This document shows, in pieces, positions 1 through 8,634 of a DNA stretch of 64,000 nt. A model generated the notes under the pieces. It worked only from the letters and a program-made list of their open reading frames with translations. It made no database searches and had not been told where the DNA came from. The position numbers and the translations under genes were made by a program. The stretch spans positions 124,001 to 188,000 of the forward strand of contig NZ_JABDSR010000001.1 of assembly GCF_012976305.1 (NCBI RefSeq). Direction: 5' to 3'. The DNA is from Peptoniphilus faecalis (GTDB taxonomy: Bacteria; Bacillota; Clostridia; Tissierellales; Peptoniphilaceae). Position 1 is the stretch's first letter; every line of letters begins with the position of its first letter.

Positions 1-471
1 AAAGATGCTGTCATAGCCAAATCCATTGTCGCCTTTTTCTTCAAGTGAAATTTTACCAGAACAAACTCCTTCAATAGGAATAATGTTTTTATCTTCATCG
101 ATTAAAACTATTTGTGTTTTAAAATATGCGCTTCTGTCTTCTTTGTTTTTTAGATTATTTAATAATTTCTCTCTATTCTTTTTGTCATCATGCTCTGATG
201 CATATCTTGCAGAATGAACTCCTGGTTCTCCATTGAGTGAATTTACAAATAAACCCGTGTCATCTGCTAAAACTGCGTAATTAACTCTATCTGCCATTGC
301 ACTTGCTTTTTTTAATGCGTTGTCATATAAAGTGTCGCCATCTTCTATTACTTCAAAATCCAAGCCTTCTATATCTGATTTCCCATAAATTTTTACGTCT
401 AAATCTTGTAAAATTTCCCTTATTTCTCTTAACTTATTAATATTATCAGTGGATAAAACTAATTCTCTCAT
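1..471 (-). CDS. rdgB: XTP/dITP diphosphatase (RdgB/HAM1), C-terminus cut by window edge
   Basis: Hydrolyses non-canonical purine NTPs (XTP, dITP) to monophosphates, keeping them out of DNA. The minus strand reads from an ATG at 471 as 157 codons with no stop. Visible family motifs are the N-terminal LSTDNINKLREI (substrate loop), ADDTGLFVNSLNGEPGVHSA (catalytic Asp region) and GFGYDSIF near the window edge. The family is usually about 195-200 aa, so roughly 40 residues are missing beyond position 1. Its ATG overlaps the rph stop (ATGA), so it is translationally coupled to rph, a pairing common in Firmicutes. Confidence 0.95.
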   Translation of the reverse strand, partial: MRELVLSTDNINKLREIREILQDLDVKIYGKSDIEGLDFEVIEDGDTLYDNALKKASAMADRVNYAVLADDTGLFVNSLNGEPGVHSARYASEHDDKKNREKLLNNLKNKEDRSAYFKTQIVLIDEDKNIIPIEGVCSGKISLEEKGDNGFGYDSIF

Positions 472-1184
472 ATATACTTCTCCACAATTTCAAAATATTT
501 AAAAATATCTTCAATTCCTCTTTTAGCGCCCTTTAAAAATTCATTTAGCTCTTCAACTGAAAAAGTATCCCCTTCGCCAGTCCCTTGAATTTCTATTAGT
601 TCAAATTTATCGTTCATGACAACATTTAAGTCAACATCAGCATTTGAATCTTCCCTGAAATCTAAGTCTACTAAATTTATTCCGCCAACTTTTCCTACAC
701 TAATTGCAGCAACTTTAGAAATTATTGGGTCTTCTTTGAATTTTCCATTTTCCAAAGCTTTTTTCACTGCAATTTTAAGTGCAATATAAGATCCCGTTAT
801 GGATGCGGTTCTTGTTCCACCGTCAGCCGAAATGACATCGCAGTCGATCCATATCGTCCTTTCCCCAATTTTATCTAAATCTATACATGATCTAAGTGTT
901 CTCCCAATTAATCTTGAAATTTCACTGCTTCTTCCGTCAAGTTTTCCCCTTGAGATGTCCCTTACTTTTCTTGTTGGAGTTGAGCCAGGAAGCATTGAGT
1001 ATTCGCTTGAAAGCCATCCTTTATTCTTTCCTCTTAAAAATGCAGGGACTTTATTTTCAATCATCGCTGTACAAATAACTTTTGTTTCTCCCCATTCAAT
1101 TAATACAGAACCATCTGGATGTCCCAAATAATTTGGCGTTATTCTAATTTGTCTTATTTCGTCGTTTTGTCTATCTTCTCTCAT
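468..1184 (-). CDS. rph: Ribonuclease PH
   Basis: Phosphorolytic 3'-5' exoribonuclease that trims tRNA 3' ends. At 238 aa it is full length for the family. Diagnostic stretches are GKLDGRSSEISRLIGRTLRS and DCDVISADGGTRTASITG (phosphate-binding region). The gene follows the amidase by 15 bp and overlaps rdgB by 4 bp, so the three genes probably form one transcript. Confidence 0.97.
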   Translation of the reverse strand: MREDRQNDEIRQIRITPNYLGHPDGSVLIEWGETKVICTAMIENKVPAFLRGKNKGWLSSEYSMLPGSTPTRKVRDISRGKLDGRSSEISRLIGRTLRSCIDLDKIGERTIWIDCDVISADGGTRTASITGSYIALKIAVKKALENGKFKEDPIISKVAAISVGKVGGINLVDLDFREDSNADVDLNVVMNDKFELIEIQGTGEGDTFSVEELNEFLKGAKRGIEDIFKYFEIVEKYI

Positions 1185-1199
1185 AATTCCCTTTCTTAC

Positions 1200-2540
1200 T
1201 TACTTAATAACATAGCTATTCATATAGTCTTCTATTCCATTATAGAGTCCCCTAGCTAATTTATCAATGTAATCAGGGTCTTTTATTGTTTCTAAATCTC
1301 TTTCATTTGATAAGAATCCTAGCTCAGCTAGTGCAGAAACATTTTTTGTTTTATTTAATACAATTATAGCTGGTCTGTTTTTAATTCCACGATCAACAGC
1401 ACCAGTTTCCCTTATAAGTGCTTTTTGTAAACAGTTTGCAAAATGTTTTTGAACAGTATCCTTTATTGAAATATTATTTTCTGAGGCGTATAATACTTCA
1501 ATTCCTTGTGCACTTGAATTATCGGAGCTGTTAAAGTGAATTGAAAGGAATAAATCTGCATTTTTATCATTTGATACAGATGCTCTGTCTAAAAGTTTGA
1601 CATATTCATCTCTTGTTCTTGTAATGGTTGCATTTATTTCTGGATTTGAGTTTAGTTTTTCCATTAAACTTTCAGCAACTAGCAAATTTAAATCTTTTTC
1701 ATAAGTATATCCATCAAGTGCAATTGCACCTGAATCTTTACCTCCATGGCCAGGGTCAATAATAATATTTAGCTTGCCATTTATTTCAATTTTGTCTTTA
1801 ATTACCTTATTCTTTTTATCTTTTAAATCTAGATCTGCTTCTTCAAATATTTTGTTTTCATTTCCATTGTTTATTTGGCTTTTTATGTTATCAGTTTCTT
1901 TTTTTTCTGCATTTGATTGAAAATAGTTGCTATCAAAAATTGATACTGACTTAATGTTAGATTTTTTATTGTCAGTGGAATTTTGATTATCATTTTTACT
2001 ATTTGATTTTCTTTCAGCGTTTTCCTTATTAGTTTCTTCTACAATAGATTTTGACGACTCTGTGCTAATTTCTGCTCTCACTTTTTCATTGTTCCAGTTT
2101 ACTTCGTATCCAAAGGTTTCTGAAATAAATCTAAGAGGTACCATTGTCTTAGTTTCTCTTCGTGGGCTTTTATATAGTGCAAGTTGTGGAGCTTGTGCTT
2201 TATCTAATGAAATCTTCTTTCCATTAACTGTTACATTTGGATTATTGATTTGCATATTAATTACATCGCCGTTTAAAGTAATTTTTATGCTTTCGTCCTT
2301 TGAATTCCATTTTACATTAGCACCAAGTTTCTCTGTGATTTCACGAATTGGCACGAAAGTTCTTCCATCTTTTATGTATGGAGAAAATTCAGTTTTTAGC
2401 GTCTCTTTATTAACTAAAACGCCTGCTTCTTTAACTTTAAAAACACTACTTCCAATACTCACAGAAAAAATATTTGCTGCAAATACTGGTGTAATAAGTA
2501 TTGCTATAAATAATATTGATAATTTGATAATTTTTTTCAT
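1200..2540 (-). CDS. Secreted N-acetylmuramoyl-L-alanine amidase with stalk domain
   Basis: Cell-wall hydrolase cutting the MurNAc-L-Ala bond. I start at the ATG at 2540, preceded by AGGTG with good spacing; the GTG three codons upstream lies inside that ribosome site. A signal peptide (KKIIKLSILFIAILITPVFA) is followed by a copper-amine-oxidase-N-like stalk domain (about residues 30-155), a Ser/Asn/Lys-rich linker (about 165-250) and an Amidase_3 domain. The Zn ligands can be followed in IIIDPGHGGKDSGA, the Glu of YEKDLNL, LSIHFNSS, and the catalytic Glu of ALAELGFLSNERD. It heads the transcript running into rph and rdgB. Confidence 0.93.
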   Translation of the reverse strand: MKKIIKLSILFIAILITPVFAANIFSVSIGSSVFKVKEAGVLVNKETLKTEFSPYIKDGRTFVPIREITEKLGANVKWNSKDESIKITLNGDVINMQINNPNVTVNGKKISLDKAQAPQLALYKSPRRETKTMVPLRFISETFGYEVNWNNEKVRAEISTESSKSIVEETNKENAERKSNSKNDNQNSTDNKKSNIKSVSIFDSNYFQSNAEKKETDNIKSQINNGNENKIFEEADLDLKDKKNKVIKDKIEINGKLNIIIDPGHGGKDSGAIALDGYTYEKDLNLLVAESLMEKLNSNPEINATITRTRDEYVKLLDRASVSNDKNADLFLSIHFNSSDNSSAQGIEVLYASENNISIKDTVQKHFANCLQKALIRETGAVDRGIKNRPAIIVLNKTKNVSALAELGFLSNERDLETIKDPDYIDKLARGLYNGIEDYMNSYVIK

Positions 2541-2608
2541 ATAATTCACCTAGTTAAAGTTTATATATCATTAACTAATTTGTCAATATTGTAACCAAAT
2601 TGTAATAG

Positions 2609-3595
2609 TTAATCAATAATTTTGTAAAGCTCATCAGAGCTTGGTTCTGATAAAGCTAATGTTTTGTCATTAAATACTACTACTGTCTTATTTTCTTTAA
2701 TTACTTCGCCAATCTTTGTAACTTTTATTCCTTCATTTTTTGCTGCTTTTTTAAACTCTGTAAATTTATCTTTTTCAAAAATCATTAGCATACTTCCACT
2801 TGAAATAAGTCTCATGGGATCAATTGCATAAAATTCTGAAACTTTTTTTGTTACATCAAGTACGGGAATATTATCATAATAAGTAGCTAAACCATAATCT
2901 ATTGCTACACCTGTTTCCCAAAGTGCACCATACAATCCGCCCTCAGTAATGTCGTGCATATGCTTAACTCCATATTTTGATGCAAGTCTTGATTCCTTTA
3001 AAACTGAAATTTCATCTGATAGTGATATGGCAAGTTTTAATTCTTCTTCATTTAAAACTTCTTTTATATTAGACTTATCATGAGCAATGATACTTGTTCC
3101 CTCTATACCAATATATTTTGAAACTGCAATCACATCTCCTGGTTTAATGCTTTTTATATCTGGCCTAATCTTTTTATTAACTCTTCCTAAGACTGTAGTG
3201 GAAATTAAAATTTTATTTACTGCATCCGTTATTTCTGTGTGACCGCCTACTATATCCACATTTAATTTGTTTGCCGTACTATTTGCATCGTCGATAATTT
3301 CCTTTAAATCATCTATTGTTGCACTTGGTGGAATTAAAACTGTCATTAAAACTCCCACAGGATCTGCACATTGACAGCTTACATCATTTACAGATACATT
3401 TATTGCCAAAGAACCAATGTTTTTTGAAGCACCCGTTATAGGATCCGTCGATGCGACAATTAAATCTCCACCAAAGTCTAAAACTGCATTGTCTAATCCA
3501 GTTCCACCCTTTATAATTACTTCTTCTCTATTTGAACTCAAGTTATTGAAAATATATTTTTCCAATAATTCTGCTTTTAATTTTCCTATTTTCAA
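2609..3595 (-). CDS. AIR-synthase-related (PurM/HypE-like) protein
   Basis: Member of the PurM/HypE/ThiL/SelD ATP-binding superfamily. The ATP-site features are GGTGLDNAVLDFGGDLIVAS near residue 30, the SVNDVSCQCADPVGVL segment near 70-90 and DIVGGHTEI near 120. It lacks the C-terminal PRxC tail with terminal Cys used by HypE, so a hydrogenase-maturation role is not supported; the substrate is unknown. A TTG start (3593-3595) follows GGGGTG. It lies 26 bp after the PilM/N-like gene, so it is probably the last gene of the pilus operon, although its job there is unclear. Confidence 0.8.
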   Translation of the reverse strand: MKIGKLKAELLEKYIFNNLSSNREEVIIKGGTGLDNAVLDFGGDLIVASTDPITGASKNIGSLAINVSVNDVSCQCADPVGVLMTVLIPPSATIDDLKEIIDDANSTANKLNVDIVGGHTEITDAVNKILISTTVLGRVNKKIRPDIKSIKPGDVIAVSKYIGIEGTSIIAHDKSNIKEVLNEEELKLAISLSDEISVLKESRLASKYGVKHMHDITEGGLYGALWETGVAIDYGLATYYDNIPVLDVTKKVSEFYAIDPMRLISSGSMLMIFEKDKFTEFKKAAKNEGIKVTKIGEVIKENKTVVVFNDKTLALSEPSSDELYKIID

Positions 3596-3621
3596 AATAA
3601 CACCCCTATTGAATTTTACAA

Positions 3622-4905
3622 TTATTTAATTTGCATTTCAAATTTGTAAAACCCATTCTCCATATAAATATTTTTGCTGAGAATATTTATGTCTCTAAAA
3701 ACTTTGTTAAAATACTCCTCATTTTTTACTATTCCCTTCACTATAATCCTACCATTGTCAAAGGAATAATTTGTTATTATTAAATTTTTATCCTCAAGTT
3801 TTTGAATTTCAGAAATTTTATTTATAAAAATTTTATTTCTCTCTTGGAATTTATCACTAGACATATTAGTTTCTACAACTTCTTCCTTTTCTACATCTTT
3901 TGTATTTGCCAATTTAATCTCATTTTCTTTTTTTAGATTTAAAAAATATACTAAATTAAAGATAATTATTGAAAACATAGAAATAGCAAGAATTAAATTT
4001 ATAAAATTTTTATTTTTTAACCTATTATTTTCTCTCTTCTCTTTTTTTATAGAAATTTTATCATGTATGTCTTCTTCTAAGAGATTATATTCTAAACTGC
4101 TAAATGTTTTTAAAGTTTCTTTTATAATTGTTGAATCACAAATATTCCCAAATAATTCTACTTTTTCACCCTTCGCAAATTTTTCTATTTTACTAATATA
4201 ATTGGTAAAATAATTTTTATATTTAAACAGAAAGTCTTCATCAATTTTAGATTCTTCTGGGTCATAGCAAAGATTGATTATATTAGAGGCATTTTGCTCC
4301 TCTAACTTATTTTCTTCAATTAGTTTTTCAAAATTTTTATCGTAGATTTTTTCATAAAAATTTACTAAATTATTTTTTACAGAAATTAGTTTTACATAAG
4401 TTGGAGAAATCTCTATATATTTTCCATCTTTATTTATAGACTGCGGTTCTGGAATTATTTCATAGTTTAAAATTTCTAATTTCTCCAAAACTTCTTTTAA
4501 TTTTAAAATCAAATTTGCTGGTACTAAATCAATTGATAAATTTAAGATCTCTTTTTCTTTTATAGAATCGTAAAAAACTTCATATTTTGATAGATCAAAA
4601 TCCCCGTAATCTTCTAGTTCTAATTTAAGAAAATCTTTTATCTCGCTTTCATCAATTTCTGGAATTTTATAATTAATGTGAATAAAAGATGAAGAGTCAA
4701 ATATTAAGATTAGTTTATCCTTCCTTTTAAAATTAATTTTTTCCATAATTTTACTTAATTTGTAATAAAAATGGTGATAATCTAATATTTCACCATCTCT
4801 ATAAATTCTATAAGGAAGGGCAATTTTTAACTCTTCTTTTATATCTTTATTAATTTTTATAAATCCGTCGTTTATTATAAATTTAGTAATCTTTTTTTGA
4901 AACAT
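3622..4905 (-). CDS. Type IV pilus PilM/PilN-like inner-membrane assembly protein (apparent fusion)
   Basis: This 427-aa protein has a soluble N-terminal part (about 1-295) resembling the actin-like PilM fold (for example the IPEIDESEIKDFLKLELEDY region). One transmembrane helix follows (about 301-323, FINLILAISMFSIIIFNLVY), then a short coiled/ferredoxin-like periplasmic-side part (about 325-427), as in PilN. In Gram-negatives PilM and PilN are separate proteins that link the ATPase to the pilus platform; here one chain seems to do both. It lies directly after the prepilin peptidase and before the AIR-synthase-like gene. The assignment rests on context and architecture; sequence similarity is weak by eye. 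Confidence 0.6.
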   Translation of the reverse strand: MFQKKITKFIINDGFIKINKDIKEELKIALPYRIYRDGEILDYHHFYYKLSKIMEKINFKRKDKLILIFDSSSFIHINYKIPEIDESEIKDFLKLELEDYGDFDLSKYEVFYDSIKEKEILNLSIDLVPANLILKLKEVLEKLEILNYEIIPEPQSINKDGKYIEISPTYVKLISVKNNLVNFYEKIYDKNFEKLIEENKLEEQNASNIINLCYDPEESKIDEDFLFKYKNYFTNYISKIEKFAKGEKVELFGNICDSTIIKETLKTFSSLEYNLLEEDIHDKISIKKEKRENNRLKNKNFINLILAISMFSIIIFNLVYFLNLKKENEIKLANTKDVEKEEVVETNMSSDKFQERNKIFINKISEIQKLEDKNLIITNYSFDNGRIIVKGIVKNEEYFNKVFRDINILSKNIYMENGFYKFEMQIK

Positions 4906-4908
4906 AAT

Positions 4909-5640
4909 TCACCTGCATAATATGAAAATAATAATAGATATGCTAATAAAAGGTCCAAAAGCAATTGAATCTTTAAAACTTTTTTTCTTTAATAAAATTA
5001 AAATTATAGAAAATATTGCTGCTATTAAAAAGGAATCCTTAAATAAATTAAAGGCTTCTAATAAATTATTAGCAAAAAATCCCATTATAAAGGAATAATA
5101 AACATCTCCAAGTCCCATCATCTCCGTAAATTTATATAGCATGAAAAAGAATAAACCTATTCCTAGAGAAAATTTTAGAGAATTTAAAATATTTTCTTCT
5201 GCAAGTAATTTTAAAAGCAAAATAAAGACTAAAATTATAAAAAGGTCTATATTATAAATATATCCTGTCTTTAAGTCTATTATTCCAATAAAAATTGCCA
5301 CTGTAATTATAACAATAAATAAAATAGTATAAAGTGAATTTCCATATTTAAAAAAATTTAAAACAGAAAGAATTGAAATTAAAATTTCTGTTAAAAATTT
5401 GTCTATGCCAATTTTTTCTCCACAACTTTTGCATTTTCCTTTAAGATAAATATAAGAAAATACAGGAATGATTTCATAAAATGCTAATTTTCTATTACAA
5501 TTGTCACAGTGGCTCCTTGCAAATATGAAATCTTCCTTTTTTTCTCTTCTATTGACAAATACATAATAAAAAGATGCAAAGGATCCTCCAAGCATAAAAA
5601 CCAAAAAAATTAGAGTAATTTTATAAAAATTATTTTCCAT
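4909..5640 (-). CDS. Prepilin peptidase (PilD/ComC type)
   Basis: Membrane aspartic protease that removes the short leader of the pilin and may N-methylate it. It is 243 aa with about seven hydrophobic segments. An N-terminal cytoplasmic loop carries two CxxC pairs (C45/C48 and C70/C73, in SHCDNCNRK and KGKCKSCGEK). The catalytic aspartates are D122 (GIIDLKTGYIYN) and D179 in the GxGD motif MGLGDV. It overlaps the pilin gene by 11 bp, matching enzyme with substrate. Family length is usually 220-260 aa. Confidence 0.93.
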   Translation of the reverse strand: MENNFYKITLIFLVFMLGGSFASFYYVFVNRREKKEDFIFARSHCDNCNRKLAFYEIIPVFSYIYLKGKCKSCGEKIGIDKFLTEILISILSVLNFFKYGNSLYTILFIVIITVAIFIGIIDLKTGYIYNIDLFIILVFILLLKLLAEENILNSLKFSLGIGLFFFMLYKFTEMMGLGDVYYSFIMGFFANNLLEAFNLFKDSFLIAAIFSIILILLKKKSFKDSIAFGPFISISIIIFILCR

Positions 5641-6010
5641 TTTCTTCTACTAAAGAATTGTTTGACACTTTTACAAGACCTGGTTCAACATGCACATCTC
5701 CATCCTCTGTTACACTTATTGTAAATGTAGTTGCTTTGCCTAAATGTTTTGCAGGTTTGGGAATTTTTCCACTTTCAATATAGGGCTTTAAATTTTCTAT
5801 ACTTATACTTTTTTCATCAGGATGATCAATTAAATATAAAATTCCTGCACTCTTTAAAACTTTTACATTAGAATTATGCGCTGCTGCTTCTGCTGCAAGA
5901 TTTGTCTTGCTATACTTCATAGCTGCAATTGAAATTAATATTGCGATAATTGCTATTACAATTACTAATTCAATAAGTGTAAAACCCTGATTTTTCTTTT
6001 TTAATTTCAT
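5630..6010 (-). CDS. Type IV pilin / ComGC-like major pseudopilin
   Basis: Pilus subunit of 126 aa. The class III leader is MKLKKKNQG, with cleavage predicted between G9 and F10 of GFTLIELVIVIAIIAILIS. The mature protein keeps the conserved Glu at position 5 and the hydrophobic assembly helix, then a small globular domain without obvious Cys pairs. The ribosome site is AGGAGG ahead of the ATG. It is the only pilin-like gene in the cluster; Bacillus comG loci carry several minor pseudopilins, so either others lie elsewhere or this machine is minimal. Confidence 0.92.
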   Translation of the reverse strand: MKLKKKNQGFTLIELVIVIAIIAILISIAAMKYSKTNLAAEAAAHNSNVKVLKSAGILYLIDHPDEKSISIENLKPYIESGKIPKPAKHLGKATTFTISVTEDGDVHVEPGLVKVSNNSLVEENGK

Positions 6011-6019
6011 AAAATCCTC

Positions 6020-7189
6020 CTAAAATTGATTTACCATATCGAAAACCGGCAGTGCAATTGATATCACTATGAATCCAATTATTAATGCCATAATTATTAT
6101 TAAAATTGGACCGAGAACTCCTAAAAACTTCTTGTTATAATTGTTTAGTTCTTCGTCATAAAATCCAGACATAATCTTAAAAACTTCTCTTAAGTTTGAA
6201 GATTCTTCTCCCACATGAATCATGGAAATTAAAATCTTTGGAAATACATTTATTTTTGCAGCGCTATTATAAAAAGATTCTCCAGATTTTATATCTCTTA
6301 AAATTTCTAAAAATTTGCTTTTTAGGACGACATTTTTTTCCATATTTGAATGAATTTCAAGACTTCTATCAATTGTGAGCCCTGCACCAAGAAGTAGCTC
6401 CATGTTAAATGTAAATTCTAAACTCTTTGTCATTCTATAATACTTTAGTTTCAAAAAAATTTTGTGAAAGGTTCTTTGATTTTTTCTATGATATATTAAT
6501 GTAATCGCTATCAAAAATAATATAATTAAAATTATATAAATATAATTTTTATATAAAAAGTTTGAAAAACTTATTAAGACTCTAGTAGGAAGTGGCAGCA
6601 AATTGTCATTTGCACTAAAAATTTCCATAAAATTTGGTATTACATTTATAATCAAGAAGTTTATTACAAAACATGAAGTAATCAAAAGAATAATTGGATA
6701 AGCCAAGGCTTCTGTAATTTTTGAGTTTGTTTCTCTCTTTTTTATGTAATAATTTGACAAACTATTAAAAATTTTACCAAGACTTGACGTGTTTTCTCCA
6801 ACATAGACCATGTTTGTAACAAGACTTGGAAAAGAATGTGTTTCTTCCATGGATTCAGATAGAGAAATCCCACTTCTGAGATTATCCCTTACGCTGCTTA
6901 ATATTTTACTCTTATCTTCAGAAAATTCCCCGATTAAAATTTCAAAGGCATTTTCAATATTAATTCCTGAATTTATTAATAGGGCCAGTTGTCTAAATAA
7001 AATATAAAGATCTTCGTTTTTTAACTTTCTTTTAAAATTAAAGGAATTACTTGATTCAATGTTTTCTTCAATTTTTATTGGCCTAAGTCCTTCTCTTTTT
7101 AACTTTTCCTTAGCATCTTTAATACTTATTGCATCAATGTTTCCCTTGATCTTTTCACTGCCTCTAAAGGCCTTGTATTTATAAATCAT
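6020..7189 (-). CDS. Type II secretion/type IV pilus platform protein (GspF/PilC/ComGB)
   Basis: Inner-membrane platform protein of 389 aa with two T2SSF repeats. The first is around residues 60-180 (LFRQLALLINSGINIENAFE) and the second around 260-380 (FNMELLLGAGLTIDRSLEI), each ending in membrane helices. The last helix, near 365-385, is GPILIIIMALIIGFIVISIA. Its ATG overlaps the pilB stop (ATGA), showing tight coupling with the assembly ATPase, as in comGA-comGB. Confidence 0.93.
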   Translation of the reverse strand: MIYKYKAFRGSEKIKGNIDAISIKDAKEKLKREGLRPIKIEENIESSNSFNFKRKLKNEDLYILFRQLALLINSGINIENAFEILIGEFSEDKSKILSSVRDNLRSGISLSESMEETHSFPSLVTNMVYVGENTSSLGKIFNSLSNYYIKKRETNSKITEALAYPIILLITSCFVINFLIINVIPNFMEIFSANDNLLPLPTRVLISFSNFLYKNYIYIILIILFLIAITLIYHRKNQRTFHKIFLKLKYYRMTKSLEFTFNMELLLGAGLTIDRSLEIHSNMEKNVVLKSKFLEILRDIKSGESFYNSAAKINVFPKILISMIHVGEESSNLREVFKIMSGFYDEELNNYNKKFLGVLGPILIIIMALIIGFIVISIALPVFDMVNQF

Positions 7190-8634
7190 AGTTCACCAAC
7201 AGTATGTATGTGTTTAAAATACTCCTCAAAAGTTGTTTCGCCTTTTTTAATCAATTTTAAAATCTCACTTGATAAAGTATTCATACCCCTTTCAATTGCA
7301 AAATTTTTAATATTTTTTATACTTTCACGCCTACTTATCATGTCGCGAATTTCACTGTCTATAATCATAATTTCAAATACCGCCGTTCTTCCACTGTAAC
7401 CTCCATTACATTTATCACAGCCCTTCGCTTTAAATACATATTCATTATCTATAATTGAATTTGTGTTTTTTATCTTTTCCCTACAATTAGGACATAATTT
7501 TCTTATAAGTCTTTGTGAAATTACGCCAATTAAACCAGCTGAAATTAAATAGGGTTCAATTCCCATATCAATAAGCCTTCCTATTGATGCTGGAGAGCTT
7601 TCAGTGTGAAGAGTAGATAAAACTAGGTGTCCAGTAATTGAGGATGAAATTGCAATATGAGCTGTATCTTCATTTCTAATTTCACCAATCATTATTTTAT
7701 CAGGATCCATTCTTAATATAGCCTTCAATCCCTTTTCAAAGGAAAGCCCTGTATTTTGATTTACTTCAATTTGATTTATGCCATCAATTTTATATTCGAT
7801 GGGATCTTCAATTGTCATAATATTTATGTCTTCATCTTGGATTTTTCGCAAAAGTGTATAAAGTGTTGATGTCTTTCCCGAAGATGTTGGTCCGCAAATT
7901 AAAATCAGTCCAGAAGGCTGACTAATTAAGTTCATTACTTTTTCATAATTTTCACCGACAAGACCTATTCCCTCTGGTGTATAAGAAATTCTTTGAATGT
8001 CTAAAATTCTTAGAACTATTTTTTCACCAGTTCCTGTAGGCGTTGTGGCAACTCTAATATCTATTTTTTCAGCATCAAAATTAAAGCTAAATCGACCATC
8101 TTGAGGAAGTCTCTTTTCTGAAATATCTAATTCTGAAAGGATTTTTATCCTTGTTACAAGATGAGGATAAATCTTTTTTGGTAGCTCAATTAATGTGTTT
8201 AATGCACCGTCAATTCTTATTCTAACAATTATATTTTCAAATCTAGGCTCAATATGAATATCGCTGGCATTTCTTTCTATGCTTTCCCTTAAAATGTAGT
8301 TTAAAAGTCTAACTGCAGGAGAATCTTCTTTTTCGTCGATATTACTTACTGACAAATCTTCATAGTTTGAATTAATATCTTCTATTATAAAATCTCTCTT
8401 CTCATCTTTATATATTTTGTCTAATTCATTTAAAATCTTTTCTTTAGAACTTTCTTCTAAAATTACTTTTCTCTGTAATTTTTCTTGAAGATTATATTTT
8501 AAAATTTCGTCAATATGTAAAGAGAAGAAGACAACTATGTCTCCTTCTTCTCTTGCAGGAGCTACGAAATTCTTTCGGCAATAATTTTCGCTGAATATAC
8601 TTTTAATATCAAAAGAAAAATTACTCACTTTCAT
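7186..8634 (-). CDS. Type IV pilus assembly ATPase (PilB/GspE/ComGA)
   Basis: Hexameric ATPase powering pilin extrusion. Walker A is GPTSSGKTS, the Asp and His boxes lie in GEIRNEDTAHIAISSSITGH and LVLSTLHTES, and a C-terminal C4 zinc site is formed by LCPNC and CDKC. I start at the ATG at 8634. An upstream in-frame GTG (8649) lacks a ribosome site, and a GTG at 8628 has better spacing from AGGAG, so the exact start is uncertain. The start lies inside the 3' end of topA, tying the pilus genes to topA. The short N-terminal domain suits a competence-type ATPase. Confidence 0.94.
   Translation of the reverse strand: MKVSNFSFDIKSIFSENYCRKNFVAPAREEGDIVVFFSLHIDEILKYNLQEKLQRKVILEESSKEKILNELDKIYKDEKRDFIIEDINSNYEDLSVSNIDEKEDSPAVRLLNYILRESIERNASDIHIEPRFENIIVRIRIDGALNTLIELPKKIYPHLVTRIKILSELDISEKRLPQDGRFSFNFDAEKIDIRVATTPTGTGEKIVLRILDIQRISYTPEGIGLVGENYEKVMNLISQPSGLILICGPTSSGKTSTLYTLLRKIQDEDINIMTIEDPIEYKIDGINQIEVNQNTGLSFEKGLKAILRMDPDKIMIGEIRNEDTAHIAISSSITGHLVLSTLHTESSPASIGRLIDMGIEPYLISAGLIGVISQRLIRKLCPNCREKIKNTNSIIDNEYVFKAKGCDKCNGGYSGRTAVFEIMIIDSEIRDMISRRESIKNIKNFAIERGMNTLSSEILKLIKKGETTFEEYFKHIHTVGEL

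Noticed and set aside
2062-2544. Plus-strand frame of 160 codons opposite the amidase gene
   Set aside because: It mirrors the amidase stalk domain and signal peptide on the other strand; no ribosome site or family pattern.
2609-3595. HypE hydrogenase maturation protein
   Set aside because: The C-terminal Cys-containing tail needed by HypE is missing and no hyp genes are nearby.
3622-4905. Frameshift between separate pilM and pilN genes
   Set aside because: The 427-aa frame is continuous through the membrane helix, so the fusion is present in the sequence as given.
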